Source: Pseudomonadota bacterium
GTDB taxonomy: Bacteria > Pseudomonadota > Alphaproteobacteria > UBA9655
NCBI GenBank assembly: GCA_018242065.1
Contig: JAFECQ010000002.1
Coordinates: 1-40,769, forward strand
DNA length: 40,769 nucleotides
Direction of reading: 5' to 3'
This document shows, piece by piece, positions 25,837 through 35,842 of the stretch. Position numbers and translations under genes: made by a program. Within the stretch, counting starts at the first letter, position 1. Every line of letters begins with the position of its first letter. Under the pieces are notes generated by a model. The model searched no databases, was not told where the DNA came from, and was given only the letters and a program-made list of their open reading frames with translations.

Positions 25837-26915
25837 ATTTTAATCAGAAATTACAGCAAGTTTTGACTCATTTTGATGAATTACGAGAAAAACTTTCTGC
25901 TTCAATGGAAGATCCAGGAGAATTTGCAAAACTTTCGAAAGAATACTCCGATCTTACCCCAATTGCTGAAAAAATTTTAGAATGGCAGCGATACTCGGAT
26001 GAAAAAAAGAATCTAGAAGATCTTTTGGAGGATCCTTCACAAGATAAAGAAATTAGAACTCTCGCACAAGATGAGATCTTGACGGTTAATGAAAAGTTGC
26101 CCGAACTTTTACAGGAAATTCAAATTCTTCTTCTTCCTAAAGATGTTGATGATGAACGAGATGCCATCTTAGAAATCCGAGCAGGAACAGGGGGTGAAGA
26201 AGCAGCTCTTTTTGGCGCCAATCTTTTGCGCATGTATCAGCGTTATGCCGAACTTCAAGGATGGAAATTTGAACTTTTACATGAAAGCGATACAGGTCTT
26301 GGAGGAATTAAAGAAGCCTCTGCATCAATCTCGGGAAAAGGCGTTTTTGCTAAGCTTAAATTTGAGTCTGGTGTTCATCGTGTTCAACGTGTTCCAGAAA
26401 CAGAAGCTGGTGGACGTATTCATACTTCAGCTGCAACGGTTGCTGTTTTGCCAGAAGCAGAAGAAGTGGATATTCATATAGATGAAAAAGATTTACGAAT
26501 TGATGTCTTTCGTTCGAGTGGGCCAGGAGGACAATCAGTCAACACAACAGACAGTGCCGTTCGTATTACTCACCTTCCAACAGGCGTTGTTGTTCAACAG
26601 CAAGACGAAAAATCTCAACATAAGAACAAAGCAAAAGCTTTAAAAATTTTGAGAGCGCGTCTCTATGAACACCAACGTGCTCAGAAAGACGCTGAACGTG
26701 CAGCAAACCGTAAAAATCAGGTTGGCAGTGGTGATCGATCCGAACGTATTCGGACCTATAATTACCCTCAAGGACGCGTCACGGATCATCGCATTAATCT
26801 TACGCTTTATAAGTTAGATCGTATTATTGATGGCAGTGCTCTTGATGAAATCATTCAAGCTTTAATTTCTGAAGATCAAGCTAGTCGCCTCGCTGATCTT
26901 GGAGAAATAACTTAA
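25833..26915 (+). CDS. prfA: Peptide chain release factor 1
   Basis: RF1 recognises UAA and UAG and triggers peptide release. The 360-residue protein has the GGQ motif at 232-234 within [16 protein letters not shown], preceded by the [18 protein letters not shown] block (186-203). Its start is a TTG overlapping the hisS stop in the 4-base form TTGA, with AAGGTG upstream, which indicates translational coupling. The usual downstream partner prmC, which methylates the GGQ glutamine, is not next to it. tilS follows after 7 bases. Confidence 0.96.
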   Translation: MNFNQKLQQVLTHFDELREKLSASMEDPGEFAKLSKEYSDLTPIAEKILEWQRYSDEKKNLEDLLEDPSQDKEIRTLAQDEILTVNEKLPELLQEIQILLLPKDVDDERDAILEIRAGTGGEEAALFGANLLRMYQRYAELQGWKFELLHESDTGLGGIKEASASISGKGVFAKLKFESGVHRVQRVPETEAGGRIHTSAATVAVLPEAEEVDIHIDEKDLRIDVFRSSGPGGQSVNTTDSAVRITHLPTGVVVQQQDEKSQHKNKAKALKILRARLYEHQRAQKDAERAANRKNQVGSGDRSERIRTYNYPQGRVTDHRINLTLYKLDRIIDGSALDEIIQALISEDQASRLADLGEIT

Positions 26916-26922
26916 AGATAAT

Positions 26923-28161
26923 ATGCACATTTCTATTTCGGAATTTGAATCTTGTTTAGATGATGTTTCTTTTCCCCTAGCGGTAGCGATATCAGGAGGA
27001 GTGGATAGTCTTGCGCTCCTTCTATTAACACATAAAGTCGCCCAGCAAAGAGGACAGCAGCTCATTGCTCTTACAATTGATCATGGGCTTAGGGATCAAT
27101 CTAAAAGTGAAGCCATTATGGTTCATCAATGGGTCCAAGAGAAGGGAATCGAGCACATCATCTTGAAATGGGAAGGTTTTAAACCACTTTCTCGACTCCA
27201 AGAAAAAGCCAGAGAAGCTCGTTATCAGCTTTTATTACAATGGTGTAAAGAGAATCAAATTCCGACTCTTTTACTCGGACATCATCAACAAGATCAAGAA
27301 GAAACCTTTTGGCTTCGCCTTTCTGCAGGAAGTGGTCTTGAAGGACTTACTGGCATGAAAAAGAGAGTTATAAGAGAGGGAATTGTGTGCCTTCGCCCTC
27401 TTCTTGGATTTTCTAAAGAACGCCTTATAGCAACAGTTAAAGATGAAAATCAACCTTGGATTGAAGACCCGAGTAATCAAAACGCTCAATTTTTCAGAGG
27501 GCGCTTTCGTTCTTTTTTAAAAGAAGAAGGGCTTTCCCCGCAACGCCTTACCAAGACTATGGAAAAACTTCAAATAGACGCTGATTTTATTCAAGATTCT
27601 CTCCAAAAAGTTCTTAAGGATTGTGTACAACTTTGTGAAGGGGGATATATTTCAATAAAGCGAAGCGTCTTTCAAGAATTACATCCTGCACTTGTTCAAC
27701 GACTTATTTCTTTTTTGATGCAATGGTATTCTGGTAGAGCTTACCCTCCTCGTTCTTCTCAAGTTGAGATTATTTTAGAGAAAATCAAGTTGTCATCTCC
27801 CTTTACAGCTGGAGGCATCTATTGGCTTTTGCAACAACAAGAAATTCTGCTTTTACGGGAAATTTCAGCGGTAAAAGACAAGATCCTTCTTTCTAATCTG
27901 CAGAGTTCGAGACTTTGGGACCATCGTTTTTGGGTAGATGCACAAATTCAGAAAAATGTTCCTCCAGAAACAGTCCTCGCACCTTTAGGAACGATACCAT
28001 CTTTAAAAAAGAAAATTTCTTCTTCTATTCCTTCTCAAGTCTGGCCAACATTGCCAGCTCTTTGGATTAAGGGAAAGATTGTGTCGATTCCGCAATTTTG
28101 TTATAATGTCGAGAATAAAATAGAGTATGGTAATTTTTTTTGTTTAAAACCCCTCTTTTAG
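26923..28161 (+). CDS. tilS: tRNA(Ile)-lysidine synthase
   Basis: This enzyme converts C34 of the CAU-anticodon tRNA-Ile to lysidine so it reads AUA. The PP-loop motif SGGVDS is at 24-29, followed by TIDHGLRDQS and LLGHHQQDQEETFWLRL, both TilS hallmarks. At 412 residues it has the N-terminal catalytic domain and a substantial C-terminal region that may form the tRNA-binding domains. It lies between prfA and ftsH. tilS-ftsH is a common pairing. Confidence 0.93.
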   Translation: MHISISEFESCLDDVSFPLAVAISGGVDSLALLLLTHKVAQQRGQQLIALTIDHGLRDQSKSEAIMVHQWVQEKGIEHIILKWEGFKPLSRLQEKAREARYQLLLQWCKENQIPTLLLGHHQQDQEETFWLRLSAGSGLEGLTGMKKRVIREGIVCLRPLLGFSKERLIATVKDENQPWIEDPSNQNAQFFRGRFRSFLKEEGLSPQRLTKTMEKLQIDADFIQDSLQKVLKDCVQLCEGGYISIKRSVFQELHPALVQRLISFLMQWYSGRAYPPRSSQVEIILEKIKLSSPFTAGGIYWLLQQQEILLLREISAVKDKILLSNLQSSRLWDHRFWVDAQIQKNVPPETVLAPLGTIPSLKKKISSSIPSQVWPTLPALWIKGKIVSIPQFCYNVENKIEYGNFFCLKPLF

Positions 28162-28216
28162 AAATTGTTAAGATTCACTATATAAACTTTATGTACTTTT
28201 AAAGAAAGATTGCACA

Positions 28217-30151
28217 ATGAATCGTAATTTGGCTCTTTGGATTATTATTGGACTGTTTTTAGTGGCAATTTTCAATTTATTTCAATCTCCTCCTTCTCAC
28301 AATCAACATGTCACGATCGACTATTCGACTCTTTTACAAGATGCTAAAGAAGGTCGTGTTCAAGAAGTACTCATTCGGGGAGACACGGTCACAGGTCATT
28401 TAACTGACGGAAGCACCTTTTCTTCTGTTGCTCCTCCTCATGACACCCATCTTGTTGATCGACTTTTAGAAAGTAATGTCCGTATTAAAGCTGCACCTAT
28501 CGAGGAAGACCTACCAACGTTCTTCCAAATTCTTATTTCTTGGCTTCCTATGATTTTACTCATTGGTGTTTGGGTTTTCTTTATGCGCCAAATGCAATCT
28601 GGTGGAAGCAAAGCAATGGGATTTGGAAAGTCAAAAGCACGCCTTTTAGATGATAAAGCAACACAAGTTACTTTCAAGGATGTTGCTGGTGTTGACGAAG
28701 CCAAGCAAGAGCTTGAAGAGGTTGTTGAATTTTTGCGGGATCCTCAAAAGTTTCAACGTTTGGGGGGAAAAATTCCACGGGGCGTTTTGCTTGTAGGCCC
28801 TCCTGGAACAGGAAAAACGTTGCTTGCACGTGCAATCGCTGGTGAAGCAAGCGTTCCTTTCTTTACGATTTCAGGATCAGACTTTGTCGAAATGTTCGTT
28901 GGTGTAGGTGCAAGTCGTGTTCGCGATTTATTTGAGCAGGGAAAAAAGAACGCTCCTTGCATTATCTTTATTGATGAAATCGATGCCGTGGGGCGCCATA
29001 GAGGCGCTGGGCTCGGCGGTGGAAATGACGAGAGAGAACAAACACTTAACCAACTGCTTGTTGAAATGGACGGGTTTGAAGCAAATGATGGTGTTATTTT
29101 GATTGCTGCCACCAACCGTCCGGACGTTCTGGATCCAGCTTTATTAAGACCAGGTCGATTTGATCGGCAAGTTGTTGTTCCAAATCCAGATGTTTTAGGT
29201 CGTGAGAAAATTCTTGCGGTTCACGCGCGCCATGTGCCCTTATCTGAAAATGTGGACCTTAAAGTAATTGCACGTGGGACACCTGGGTTTTCTGGAGCCG
29301 ATCTTGCGAATTTAATTAACGAGTCTGCTCTCTTGGCTGCACGTCGTAATCGTCGAACAGTATCAATGGCTGAGCTTGAAGAAGCAAAAGATAAAGTAAT
29401 GATGGGAAGTGAACGACGCTCCATGGTCATGACCGAAGATGAAAAACGTCTTACAGCGTATCATGAATCTGGACATGCTGTTGTGGCCTTCCATTCTCCT
29501 GCCTCTGATCCTATCCATAAAGCAACTATCATTCCTCGAGGACGTGCTTTGGGTATGGTTATGCGTCTTCCTGAAGGTGATCGCGTATCGATGTCACGCG
29601 AAAGATTATATGCAGATCTTGCTGTCGCTATGGGTGGACGGATTGCGGAAGAAATGATTTTCGGACCCAATAAGATAACAACGGGGGCATCTTCTGATAT
29701 CAGTATGGCAACACAAATGGCCCGTCGTATGGTTACGGAATGGGGAATGAGTGATAAGCTTGGTCCCATTACTTACGGCGAAAATACTCAAGAACTTTTT
29801 CTTGGACATTCTGTTGCACAACATAAAAATGTCTCTGAATCTACAGCTCAAGTTATCGATGAAGAAATTAAACGCATTGTCGAAGAAGCTTATACAAGAG
29901 CAAAGAAAATTTTAACTAAATACCGTGCTCATCTCGAACTTCTTGCAAAAACGCTTCTGGAATTTGAGACACTGAGCGGTGATGAAATTAATGAGCTCCT
30001 TAAAAACGGAAAGCTAGACCGTGTAAAATATAGTTCAGGACCTGAAATTCCAAAGTCATCTTCAATCCCTTCCGGAGGAAAAAAGGCGACAAAGAAACCG
30101 ACCACAAAAAAGACTCCTAAGAGCTCTCCCGAACCACAAGTTGGAGTTTAG
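28217..30151 (+). CDS. ftsH: ATP-dependent zinc metalloprotease FtsH
   Basis: This membrane-bound hexameric AAA+ protease degrades membrane and short-lived regulatory proteins, including LpxC in enterobacteria. The 644 residues have two N-terminal helices (about 6-22 and 105-123), Walker A GPPGTGKT (194-201), Walker B IIFIDEID (249-256), the second region of homology near 300-316 and the zinc site HESGH (416-420). The C-terminus is a Lys/Ser/Pro-rich tail. A 55-base AT-rich gap separates it from tilS. It is convergent with glmS, with 22 bases between. Confidence 0.97.
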   Translation: MNRNLALWIIIGLFLVAIFNLFQSPPSHNQHVTIDYSTLLQDAKEGRVQEVLIRGDTVTGHLTDGSTFSSVAPPHDTHLVDRLLESNVRIKAAPIEEDLPTFFQILISWLPMILLIGVWVFFMRQMQSGGSKAMGFGKSKARLLDDKATQVTFKDVAGVDEAKQELEEVVEFLRDPQKFQRLGGKIPRGVLLVGPPGTGKTLLARAIAGEASVPFFTISGSDFVEMFVGVGASRVRDLFEQGKKNAPCIIFIDEIDAVGRHRGAGLGGGNDEREQTLNQLLVEMDGFEANDGVILIAATNRPDVLDPALLRPGRFDRQVVVPNPDVLGREKILAVHARHVPLSENVDLKVIARGTPGFSGADLANLINESALLAARRNRRTVSMAELEEAKDKVMMGSERRSMVMTEDEKRLTAYHESGHAVVAFHSPASDPIHKATIIPRGRALGMVMRLPEGDRVSMSRERLYADLAVAMGGRIAEEMIFGPNKITTGASSDISMATQMARRMVTEWGMSDKLGPITYGENTQELFLGHSVAQHKNVSESTAQVIDEEIKRIVEEAYTRAKKILTKYRAHLELLAKTLLEFETLSGDEINELLKNGKLDRVKYSSGPEIPKSSSIPSGGKKATKKPTTKKTPKSSPEPQVGV

Positions 30152-30173
30152 TTTGTTGTAATTTACTTTCTCT

Positions 30174-31988
30174 TTACTCCACTGTTACGGATTTTGCGAG
30201 ATTTCGAGGTTGGTCTACGTCCGTTCCTTTTAGAAGGGCTGTATGATAGGCCAAGAGCTGCAAAGGAATAGCGTAGACAATGGGCGCTGTCAGAGAGGTT
30301 GTAATCGGTAAAACCAATAAATTCGCTGCAAGCGCTTGTAAATGCTGTGCCCCCTTATTATCTGTAAGAACAATAACGGGAGCTCCACGAGCAATAACTT
30401 CTTGAATGTTAGAAGCCGTTTTTTCAAATAAATCATCAAAAGGAGCGACAATCACAACAGGAACATTTTTATCCAGAAGAGCAATGGGGCCATGTTTCAT
30501 TTCTCCTGCAGCATAAGCTTCCGCATGAATATAGCTAATCTCCTTGAGTTTAAGTGCTCCTTCTAGTGCCAAGGGGTAATTCGTTCCACGTCCTAAAAAG
30601 AGAACATCTCTTGCCTGAGAAAGTGTTTGCGCAAAGGCTCTAATTTGGTCTTCTTGAGTAATCGCTTTTTCACAAAGTGCTGGTAAAAAACGTAAGCCAA
30701 AAGCCATTTCTTCAAAAGCGGATTCATCTAAATAACCACGGTTACGACTTGCTTGAAGCACAAGCAAAGCCAAAACTGTCAGTTGAGCGGTGAATGATTT
30801 AGTAGAAGCAACCCCAATCTCTGGTCCTGCTTTGGCAACGAGGACCGTATCTGATTGACGTGCAATTGAGCTTCCTGGCACATTAACAATGGAAACAACG
30901 ATTTGATCCTGTGCTTTCATATATTCTAAAGCAGCAAGCGTATCAATCGTTTCACCCGATTGAGAAATGAGAAGACTGAGTCCTTTTTCGGGGAGAGGCG
31001 GGTTTCGATATCTAAATTCTGAAGCAACATCAATTTCAACAGAAAGACGAGCTATTTTTTCGAACCAGTATTTGGCAATAAGTCCTGCATAATAGGCTGT
31101 TCCACAGGCAGAAATAGTTAATCGAGAAATAGATTCCCAAGGTAAGGAAGGTAGATTCAGTACCCCCTCGTTAAGAAAAGCACTAAGAGTTGCTCCAATT
31201 GTATGAGGTTGTTCGTAAATTTCCTTTAACATAAAGTGATCGTAAATTCCTTTACTCACGGTATTTTCAGAGAGATGACTATCTTCTATAGGTCTGTCAA
31301 CGGGAGTATCCTCTTTATCAAAAATTGTAACACCCTCTGGGTACAAGACAGCCCAATCTCCATCTTCAAGATAGCAAACTTTTTGAGTTAACGAAGCCAA
31401 AGCGATGGCATCTGAACCGACATACATCTCTCCACCACCAAATCCAATAGCCAAAGGACTTCCCCCTTGCCGTGCGGCAATAAGAAGATTTTCATACCCT
31501 GTAAATAAAATCGCAAGAGCAAAAGCTCCCTTAAGTTTCTTTAGTGTTTTTGCAACAGCTTCTTGGGGAGTGAGCTCCCTGTCCATATAAAGAGCGATAA
31601 GATGAGCAACGACTTCTGTATCTGTTTCACTTTCAAAGACGCATCCTTTTGCCTCAAGATCTTTACGTAATTCCGCATAATTCTCAATGATTCCATTATG
31701 AACTAATGCAACTCTAGGATTTGCCAAGGGGTGAGCATTCAATTCTGTAGGCTGACCATGTGTAGCCCAGCGTGTATGCCCTATTCCATTATGCCCTTTA
31801 AGAGGAGTAGTTAAAAACTTCTCTTTAAGATTAATAAGTTTACCTTCTGCACGTAACCTGTGAATTTGACCTTTATAGATAGTTGCAAGGCCAGCAGAGT
31901 CATAGCCTCGGTATTCAAGCTTTTCAAGGCCATGAATAAGTCTTTGCCCTACGGGGTGATTACCAACAATTCCAATAATTCCACACAT
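30174..31988 (-). CDS. glmS: Glutamine--fructose-6-phosphate aminotransferase (isomerizing)
   Basis: This enzyme makes glucosamine-6-phosphate from fructose-6-phosphate and glutamine, the first step to UDP-GlcNAc for peptidoglycan and lipid A. The N-terminal nucleophile Cys2 opens MCGIIGIVGN, and the glutaminase domain includes GHTRWATHG. Two SIS domains follow, and the C-terminus ends PRNLAKSVTVE, the standard GlmS end. The 604-residue length is normal. It starts 5 bases after glmU, so no glmS ribozyme leader can exist here. Confidence 0.97.
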   Translation of the reverse strand: MCGIIGIVGNHPVGQRLIHGLEKLEYRGYDSAGLATIYKGQIHRLRAEGKLINLKEKFLTTPLKGHNGIGHTRWATHGQPTELNAHPLANPRVALVHNGIIENYAELRKDLEAKGCVFESETDTEVVAHLIALYMDRELTPQEAVAKTLKKLKGAFALAILFTGYENLLIAARQGGSPLAIGFGGGEMYVGSDAIALASLTQKVCYLEDGDWAVLYPEGVTIFDKEDTPVDRPIEDSHLSENTVSKGIYDHFMLKEIYEQPHTIGATLSAFLNEGVLNLPSLPWESISRLTISACGTAYYAGLIAKYWFEKIARLSVEIDVASEFRYRNPPLPEKGLSLLISQSGETIDTLAALEYMKAQDQIVVSIVNVPGSSIARQSDTVLVAKAGPEIGVASTKSFTAQLTVLALLVLQASRNRGYLDESAFEEMAFGLRFLPALCEKAITQEDQIRAFAQTLSQARDVLFLGRGTNYPLALEGALKLKEISYIHAEAYAAGEMKHGPIALLDKNVPVVIVAPFDDLFEKTASNIQEVIARGAPVIVLTDNKGAQHLQALAANLLVLPITTSLTAPIVYAIPLQLLAYHTALLKGTDVDQPRNLAKSVTVE

Positions 31989-31993
31989 CTAAT

Positions 31994-33328
31994 CTAGCTA
32001 TCCTTTTCCTTTTCACGCTTCTTTCGAAACCTATCAGCTCCATCTTTAAGCGTCGATTGATTACTTCGTGCAAAAGCCAATGCATGACTTTCAACGTCTT
32101 TTGTCACGACACTACCAGCTCCAATTATGGCATAATCTCCAATAGAAAGAGGAGCAACAAGAGAGCTATTAGAGCCAATAAACACGCCATCTCCAATACG
32201 AGTATTAAATTTATTAAATCCGTCATAGTTACAGGTAATTGTTCCTGCCCCTATATTTGTTTGAGACCCTATGTTGGAATCTCCTATATAGCTTAAGTGT
32301 TTAGCTTTACTACTTGAGCCAAAAGTTGATTTTTTTACTTCTACAAAATTTCCAATTTCTACTTTTTCATTCAAATGAACACCACCTCGCAAATGCGCAA
32401 ACGGGCCAACGACAGCATAAGAGCCCACATAAGTTTCGCTGAGTTGACAGAAAGAGAGGATTTCAGCTCCCTTAGAAATTTCAACACCAGGTCCCAAGGT
32501 AACACAGGGATGAATTCTAACATCATGTGAAATCTTTGTATCATAGCTGAAATACGTGGTTGGAGGATCAAGTAAGGTTACACCTTCCGTCATCGCCTGC
32601 TCTCGCCAACGTTTTTGAAGAAATGCTTCTGCAGCAGCAAGATCTTGACGTGTATTAATTCCAATAAACTCTGCTGCATCGCCTTCCACATAACCACAGG
32701 CATATCCCTTTTGACGTGCAATCTTTACCAGATCTGTCAGATAATACTCATGTGCCGCATTATTTGGGGTTAAAGCAGAAAGAAGCGAGTTTAAGAGATC
32801 CCCTTTTACTAACATAACGCCAGAGTTACAAAGAGAGATCGTCCTTTCAGATGAGTTTAGGTCTTTATCTTCTATAACTTCTTCAAGCTCACCACTTTCA
32901 TTAAGAAGGAGACGCGCATAATTTTGCTTATCTTCTGGGCGCATCCCCAATAACACTAAAGCCATGTCCGAACGATCTTGAACGAGGTCCATCATGCGTT
33001 CTAAGGTATGCTTCTGAATGAGAGGCGTATCTCCAAAAAGAATCAATATGTAACCTTCCGCTTTGATGTGAGGGGAGGCTTGTTTGACTGCATCTCCTGT
33101 CCCTTGAGCTGGATATTGAACAATCGTTTTGTGCCTAAAAGAAGTTTGGATATCTTGCAAGGCAGGGCCTACAACTAATACAATTTCTTGCGGTTTCATT
33201 TGGTGAGCTAAATCAAGAACATAATGTAATACAGGGCGACCTCCTAAAAGATGAAGAATCTTAGGAAGATCAGACTTCATACGCGTCCCTTGACCCGCAG
33301 CTAAAATAACAATTTGTAGTTTGTTCAT
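31994..33328 (-). CDS. glmU: Bifunctional N-acetylglucosamine-1-phosphate uridyltransferase/glucosamine-1-phosphate acetyltransferase
   Basis: This enzyme catalyses the last two steps to UDP-GlcNAc. The N-terminal pyrophosphorylase domain has LAAGQGTRMKSDLPK near residues 9-23. The C-terminal left-handed beta-helix acetyltransferase begins near residue 245 and includes GNFVEVKKS and GAGTITCNYDG. The open frame runs to 33409, but the ATG at 33326-33328 puts the nucleotide-binding motif at the N-terminus, has AAGG upstream and gives 444 residues, close to the family norm. It forms a glmU-glmS operon. Confidence 0.96.
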   Translation of the reverse strand: MNKLQIVILAAGQGTRMKSDLPKILHLLGGRPVLHYVLDLAHQMKPQEIVLVVGPALQDIQTSFRHKTIVQYPAQGTGDAVKQASPHIKAEGYILILFGDTPLIQKHTLERMMDLVQDRSDMALVLLGMRPEDKQNYARLLLNESGELEEVIEDKDLNSSERTISLCNSGVMLVKGDLLNSLLSALTPNNAAHEYYLTDLVKIARQKGYACGYVEGDAAEFIGINTRQDLAAAEAFLQKRWREQAMTEGVTLLDPPTTYFSYDTKISHDVRIHPCVTLGPGVEISKGAEILSFCQLSETYVGSYAVVGPFAHLRGGVHLNEKVEIGNFVEVKKSTFGSSSKAKHLSYIGDSNIGSQTNIGAGTITCNYDGFNKFNTRIGDGVFIGSNSSLVAPLSIGDYAIIGAGSVVTKDVESHALAFARSNQSTLKDGADRFRKKREKEKDS

Positions 33329-33483
33329 CAATTTTACCTTACTTATCGGATGTCTTAGCATAGATAATATCGAATTCGCTAGAACTGATCTCATCAAAAA
33401 ACATAACAAAATCTTTCAGGTCTTTGTTTTCCCTCTTACTTATGCCATAGTTATTTTTAAATTATATTTTGAAAGGAAAAATG

Positions 33484-33996
33484 ATGACACAAAAGAAAGC
33501 AAATGGTGAAGGAGCACCTGAGGCCGAAGCTCAAGCCCCTCTTATTGTTAACGCTCAATACATAAAAGATCTCTCCTTTGAAAATCCAGCTCCTCTTACA
33601 AATGTGACGTCCCATGAAGAAAGACCAGCAATTTCCATCCACATAGAAGCGCAAGCTCATAATTTATCAGATAGAGCCTTTGAAGTAACTTTACGCGTGC
33701 GTGTGGATGCAAAACGAAAGGAAGCTCAAGTTTTCTTATTAGATCTTGAATATGCAGGAGCCTTTACAATTGGCCATGAGGTGCCTGAAGAATATCTTCG
33801 TCCGATTCTTATGATTGAATGTCCCCGCATTCTTTTCCCTTTTGCACGCAATATTGTAGCAACAACAACTCAAGAAGCAGGCTATCCCTCTCTTCTTCTA
33901 ACTCCCGTTGATTTTGCAGAACTTTACCAACGGCAAGTTGCCCAAGAACAAGAACAAGCTAAAGACCAATCGAAACGACCAGAAGTTCTTCAATAG
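33484..33996 (+). CDS. secB: Protein-export chaperone SecB
   Basis: This tetrameric chaperone keeps preproteins unfolded and delivers them to SecA. The 170 residues contain VNAQYIKDLSFENP, the SecB N-terminal signature, and a C-terminal region with FPFARNIVATTTQEAGYPSLLLTPVDFAELY, matching the family throughout. Adjacent ATGs at 33481 and 33484 are possible starts. The latter lies six bases after AAGGA. An upstream TTG (33469) is less likely. It is divergent from glmU across about 155 AT-rich bases. Confidence 0.95.
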   Translation: MTQKKANGEGAPEAEAQAPLIVNAQYIKDLSFENPAPLTNVTSHEERPAISIHIEAQAHNLSDRAFEVTLRVRVDAKRKEAQVFLLDLEYAGAFTIGHEVPEEYLRPILMIECPRILFPFARNIVATTTQEAGYPSLLLTPVDFAELYQRQVAQEQEQAKDQSKRPEVLQ

Positions 33997-34048
33997 AGTT
34001 TTGGAGAAGGGCAGGTTTCAGAAATACGCCTGGGGTATCATCAGATAA

Positions 34049-34924
34049 ATGCCAAATATTTTTCACCCTTCTGCAAAACGAGGCATCCTCTATATGTTAG
34101 GAGCGATGCTTATTTTTTCGATTCTTAATGCTATCGTGAAAGATACAACAACACGTTATGATCCTATCCAACTTGTTTTCTTTCGTTGTTTTTTCGCATC
34201 GATTCCTTGTGCCATCATTATGTTTGTAAAGGGAGGATGGATCCTTCCTTCATCTTTTGAATGGAAAATTCATTTAAAACGAGCTTTTCTTTTACCTATC
34301 GGACTTTTAATTCTCTTCCTAGGAATCGGGAAAGTGCCTCTTTCTGTATCTATGGCCCTTTACTTCTCGGCAACTCTTTTTCTTGTTATTCTTTCATATC
34401 CTATTTTGCGAGAAAGGGTCGGCCTGATTCAATGGATAGCTGTTGCTGTGGGGCTAGTCGGTGTCCTGATTATTGCTAAGCCAGGAGGAGAAGTCTTCCA
34501 TTTTGGAGCCCTCTTTGTGATTATAGGTGCTTTTATGGAGTCAGCTTATAATTTATATGGGCGACTTTTATCTGCAACGTACAACAGTTTTATGCTAACT
34601 TTTTTAGGAAGTCTTCTCCCTGCTCTCGTTATTTTTCTTGCTCTTCCCTTTGTTTGGGTAACGCCAGATTTTGGAGGATGGATTGCTCTGATTTCTTTAG
34701 GATTAGGGGGGGGACTTGGCCAACTTTGTGTTACGTTTGCCTATCGCCATGCACCCGCAGGAACGCTTGCGCCAATGCTTTATTCAGCCATACTGTGGAG
34801 CATCCTACTCGATGTCGTTCTTTATGAGAATTGGCCTACTCATTCTTTAATTTTAGGGTGTAGCATTATTATCATTTCAGGACTCATTATTGTTTTTAGT
34901 GAATCTAAAACAAAAAAAGTTTAA
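34049..34924 (+). CDS. EamA/DMT-superfamily transporter
   Basis: This is a 291-residue inner-membrane protein with about ten predicted helices in two EamA repeats. Repeat one includes MLIFSILNAIVKD and the FFRCFFASIPC segment. The second begins near residue 150 with GAFMESAYNLYGR. Such carriers export or import amino acids, nucleotides or metabolites. In intracellular alphaproteobacteria some import S-adenosylmethionine, but nothing in the sequence fixes the substrate. No clear terminator follows. Confidence 0.85.
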   Translation: MPNIFHPSAKRGILYMLGAMLIFSILNAIVKDTTTRYDPIQLVFFRCFFASIPCAIIMFVKGGWILPSSFEWKIHLKRAFLLPIGLLILFLGIGKVPLSVSMALYFSATLFLVILSYPILRERVGLIQWIAVAVGLVGVLIIAKPGGEVFHFGALFVIIGAFMESAYNLYGRLLSATYNSFMLTFLGSLLPALVIFLALPFVWVTPDFGGWIALISLGLGGGLGQLCVTFAYRHAPAGTLAPMLYSAILWSILLDVVLYENWPTHSLILGCSIIIISGLIIVFSESKTKKV

Positions 34925-34979
34925 CACTCGCTTTCAGAGGCTTCAAAATTAATTTTTAATGTCATCAGGAATTTTATAC

Positions 34980-35008
34980 TTGAAGAAACCTTTATCATAA
35001 ACTATAAG
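34980..35008 (+). promoter_or_regulatory. predicted promoter of the glycan-export/motor cluster
   Basis: TTGAAG (34980-34985) and TATAAG (35003-35008) are 17 bases apart. The start point would lie near 35015, giving a leader of roughly 30 bases before the wzm-like TTG codon. The region is AT-rich, so chance agreement is possible. Confidence 0.45.
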
Positions 35009-35046
35009 CTTGAGAAATTGACATAAAATGATGAGCCAGATAAACC

Positions 35047-35838
35047 TTGAATTATACAAATACACTTATAAGTGAGTTTTACGATTGTCTTAAAAATAGC
35101 CATATTTGGCTTATTCTTTCGTTTACTGAAATTAAATCACGTTACCGTAGAACAGTTATAGGTCCTTTCTGGCTTACTTTAGGAACAGCAACAACTATTT
35201 TAGGTATGGGTTTTGTTTGGAGTTCTCTTTTTGGAATGAATGTCCAAGATTTCTTACCCTATTTTGCAACCGGAATGGTTATATGGATATACATCGCTTC
35301 TGTTTTAAATGAAGGATGTTCTGTTTTTACATCGCAAGCAGCTCTTATTCATAATATAAAAATGTCTTATTTTCTTCACGTTATGACCATGATTTCAAGA
35401 AATGTCATTATTATGTTGCACAATATGCTTGTTGTCATTATTGTTTTTATTGTTTGTGGACAAAGTATAAATTTGAATATATTATGGTTTTTGCCGGGTA
35501 TTTTATTATTGTTTCTTAATAGTTTTTGGATAAGTATACTTATAGGGGTTTTTGCAACACGGTTTCGAGATGTGGCCTCTATGATAGCAAATCTCACAAC
35601 TCTGATTATGTTTATTACACCTGTCATGTGGAAAGTAGAGATGCTTCAGGAAAAACGAAGATTTATAGCAACATTAAATCCTTTCACCCACATGATTAGC
35701 ATAGTAAGAGATCCTCTTTTAAGTCAACCTCCTTCTTTAGAAAGTTATTGCATTGTGATAGGTGTTTTATTTCTAGGATTTAATTTTTCATTATGGCTAT
35801 ATAGAAAATATATTCACCGTGTCGTATTTTGGATGTAA
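35047..35838 (+). CDS. ABC-2 type polysaccharide export permease (Wzm/KpsM-like)
   Basis: This is a 263-residue inner-membrane permease with about six helices, resembling Wzm/KpsM/TagG transporters that move undecaprenyl- or lipid-linked glycans. The N-terminal ILSFTEIKSRYRRTVIGPFW and the mid-protein FRDVASMIANLT are characteristic of this family. The start is probably TTG at 35047, since a stop codon lies two codons upstream in frame and no ATG is near. The Wzt-like ATPase gene begins 4 bases after its stop. Confidence 0.9.
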   Translation: MNYTNTLISEFYDCLKNSHIWLILSFTEIKSRYRRTVIGPFWLTLGTATTILGMGFVWSSLFGMNVQDFLPYFATGMVIWIYIASVLNEGCSVFTSQAALIHNIKMSYFLHVMTMISRNVIIMLHNMLVVIIVFIVCGQSINLNILWFLPGILLLFLNSFWISILIGVFATRFRDVASMIANLTTLIMFITPVMWKVEMLQEKRRFIATLNPFTHMISIVRDPLLSQPPSLESYCIVIGVLFLGFNFSLWLYRKYIHRVVFWM

Positions 35839-35842
35839 ATAA

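Noticed and set aside
28162-28216. Heat-shock (RpoH-type) promoter ahead of ftsH
   Set aside because: The gap is AT-rich, but no CTTGAAA/CCCCAT-like boxes with suitable spacing are present.
28753-29115. Antisense open frames within ftsH and other long genes
   Set aside because: They are mirror frames of strongly conserved coding sequence, without ribosome-binding sites or recognisable domains.
31989-31993. glmS ribozyme leader
   Set aside because: Only 5 bases separate glmU and glmS, so there is no room for a ribozyme.
35018-35046. Perfect TTGACA with TAAACC 17 bases downstream as the promoter of the glycan cluster
   Set aside because: The transcript would start inside the wzm-like coding region, downstream of its only plausible start codon. 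The TTGAAG/TATAAG pair upstream fits better.
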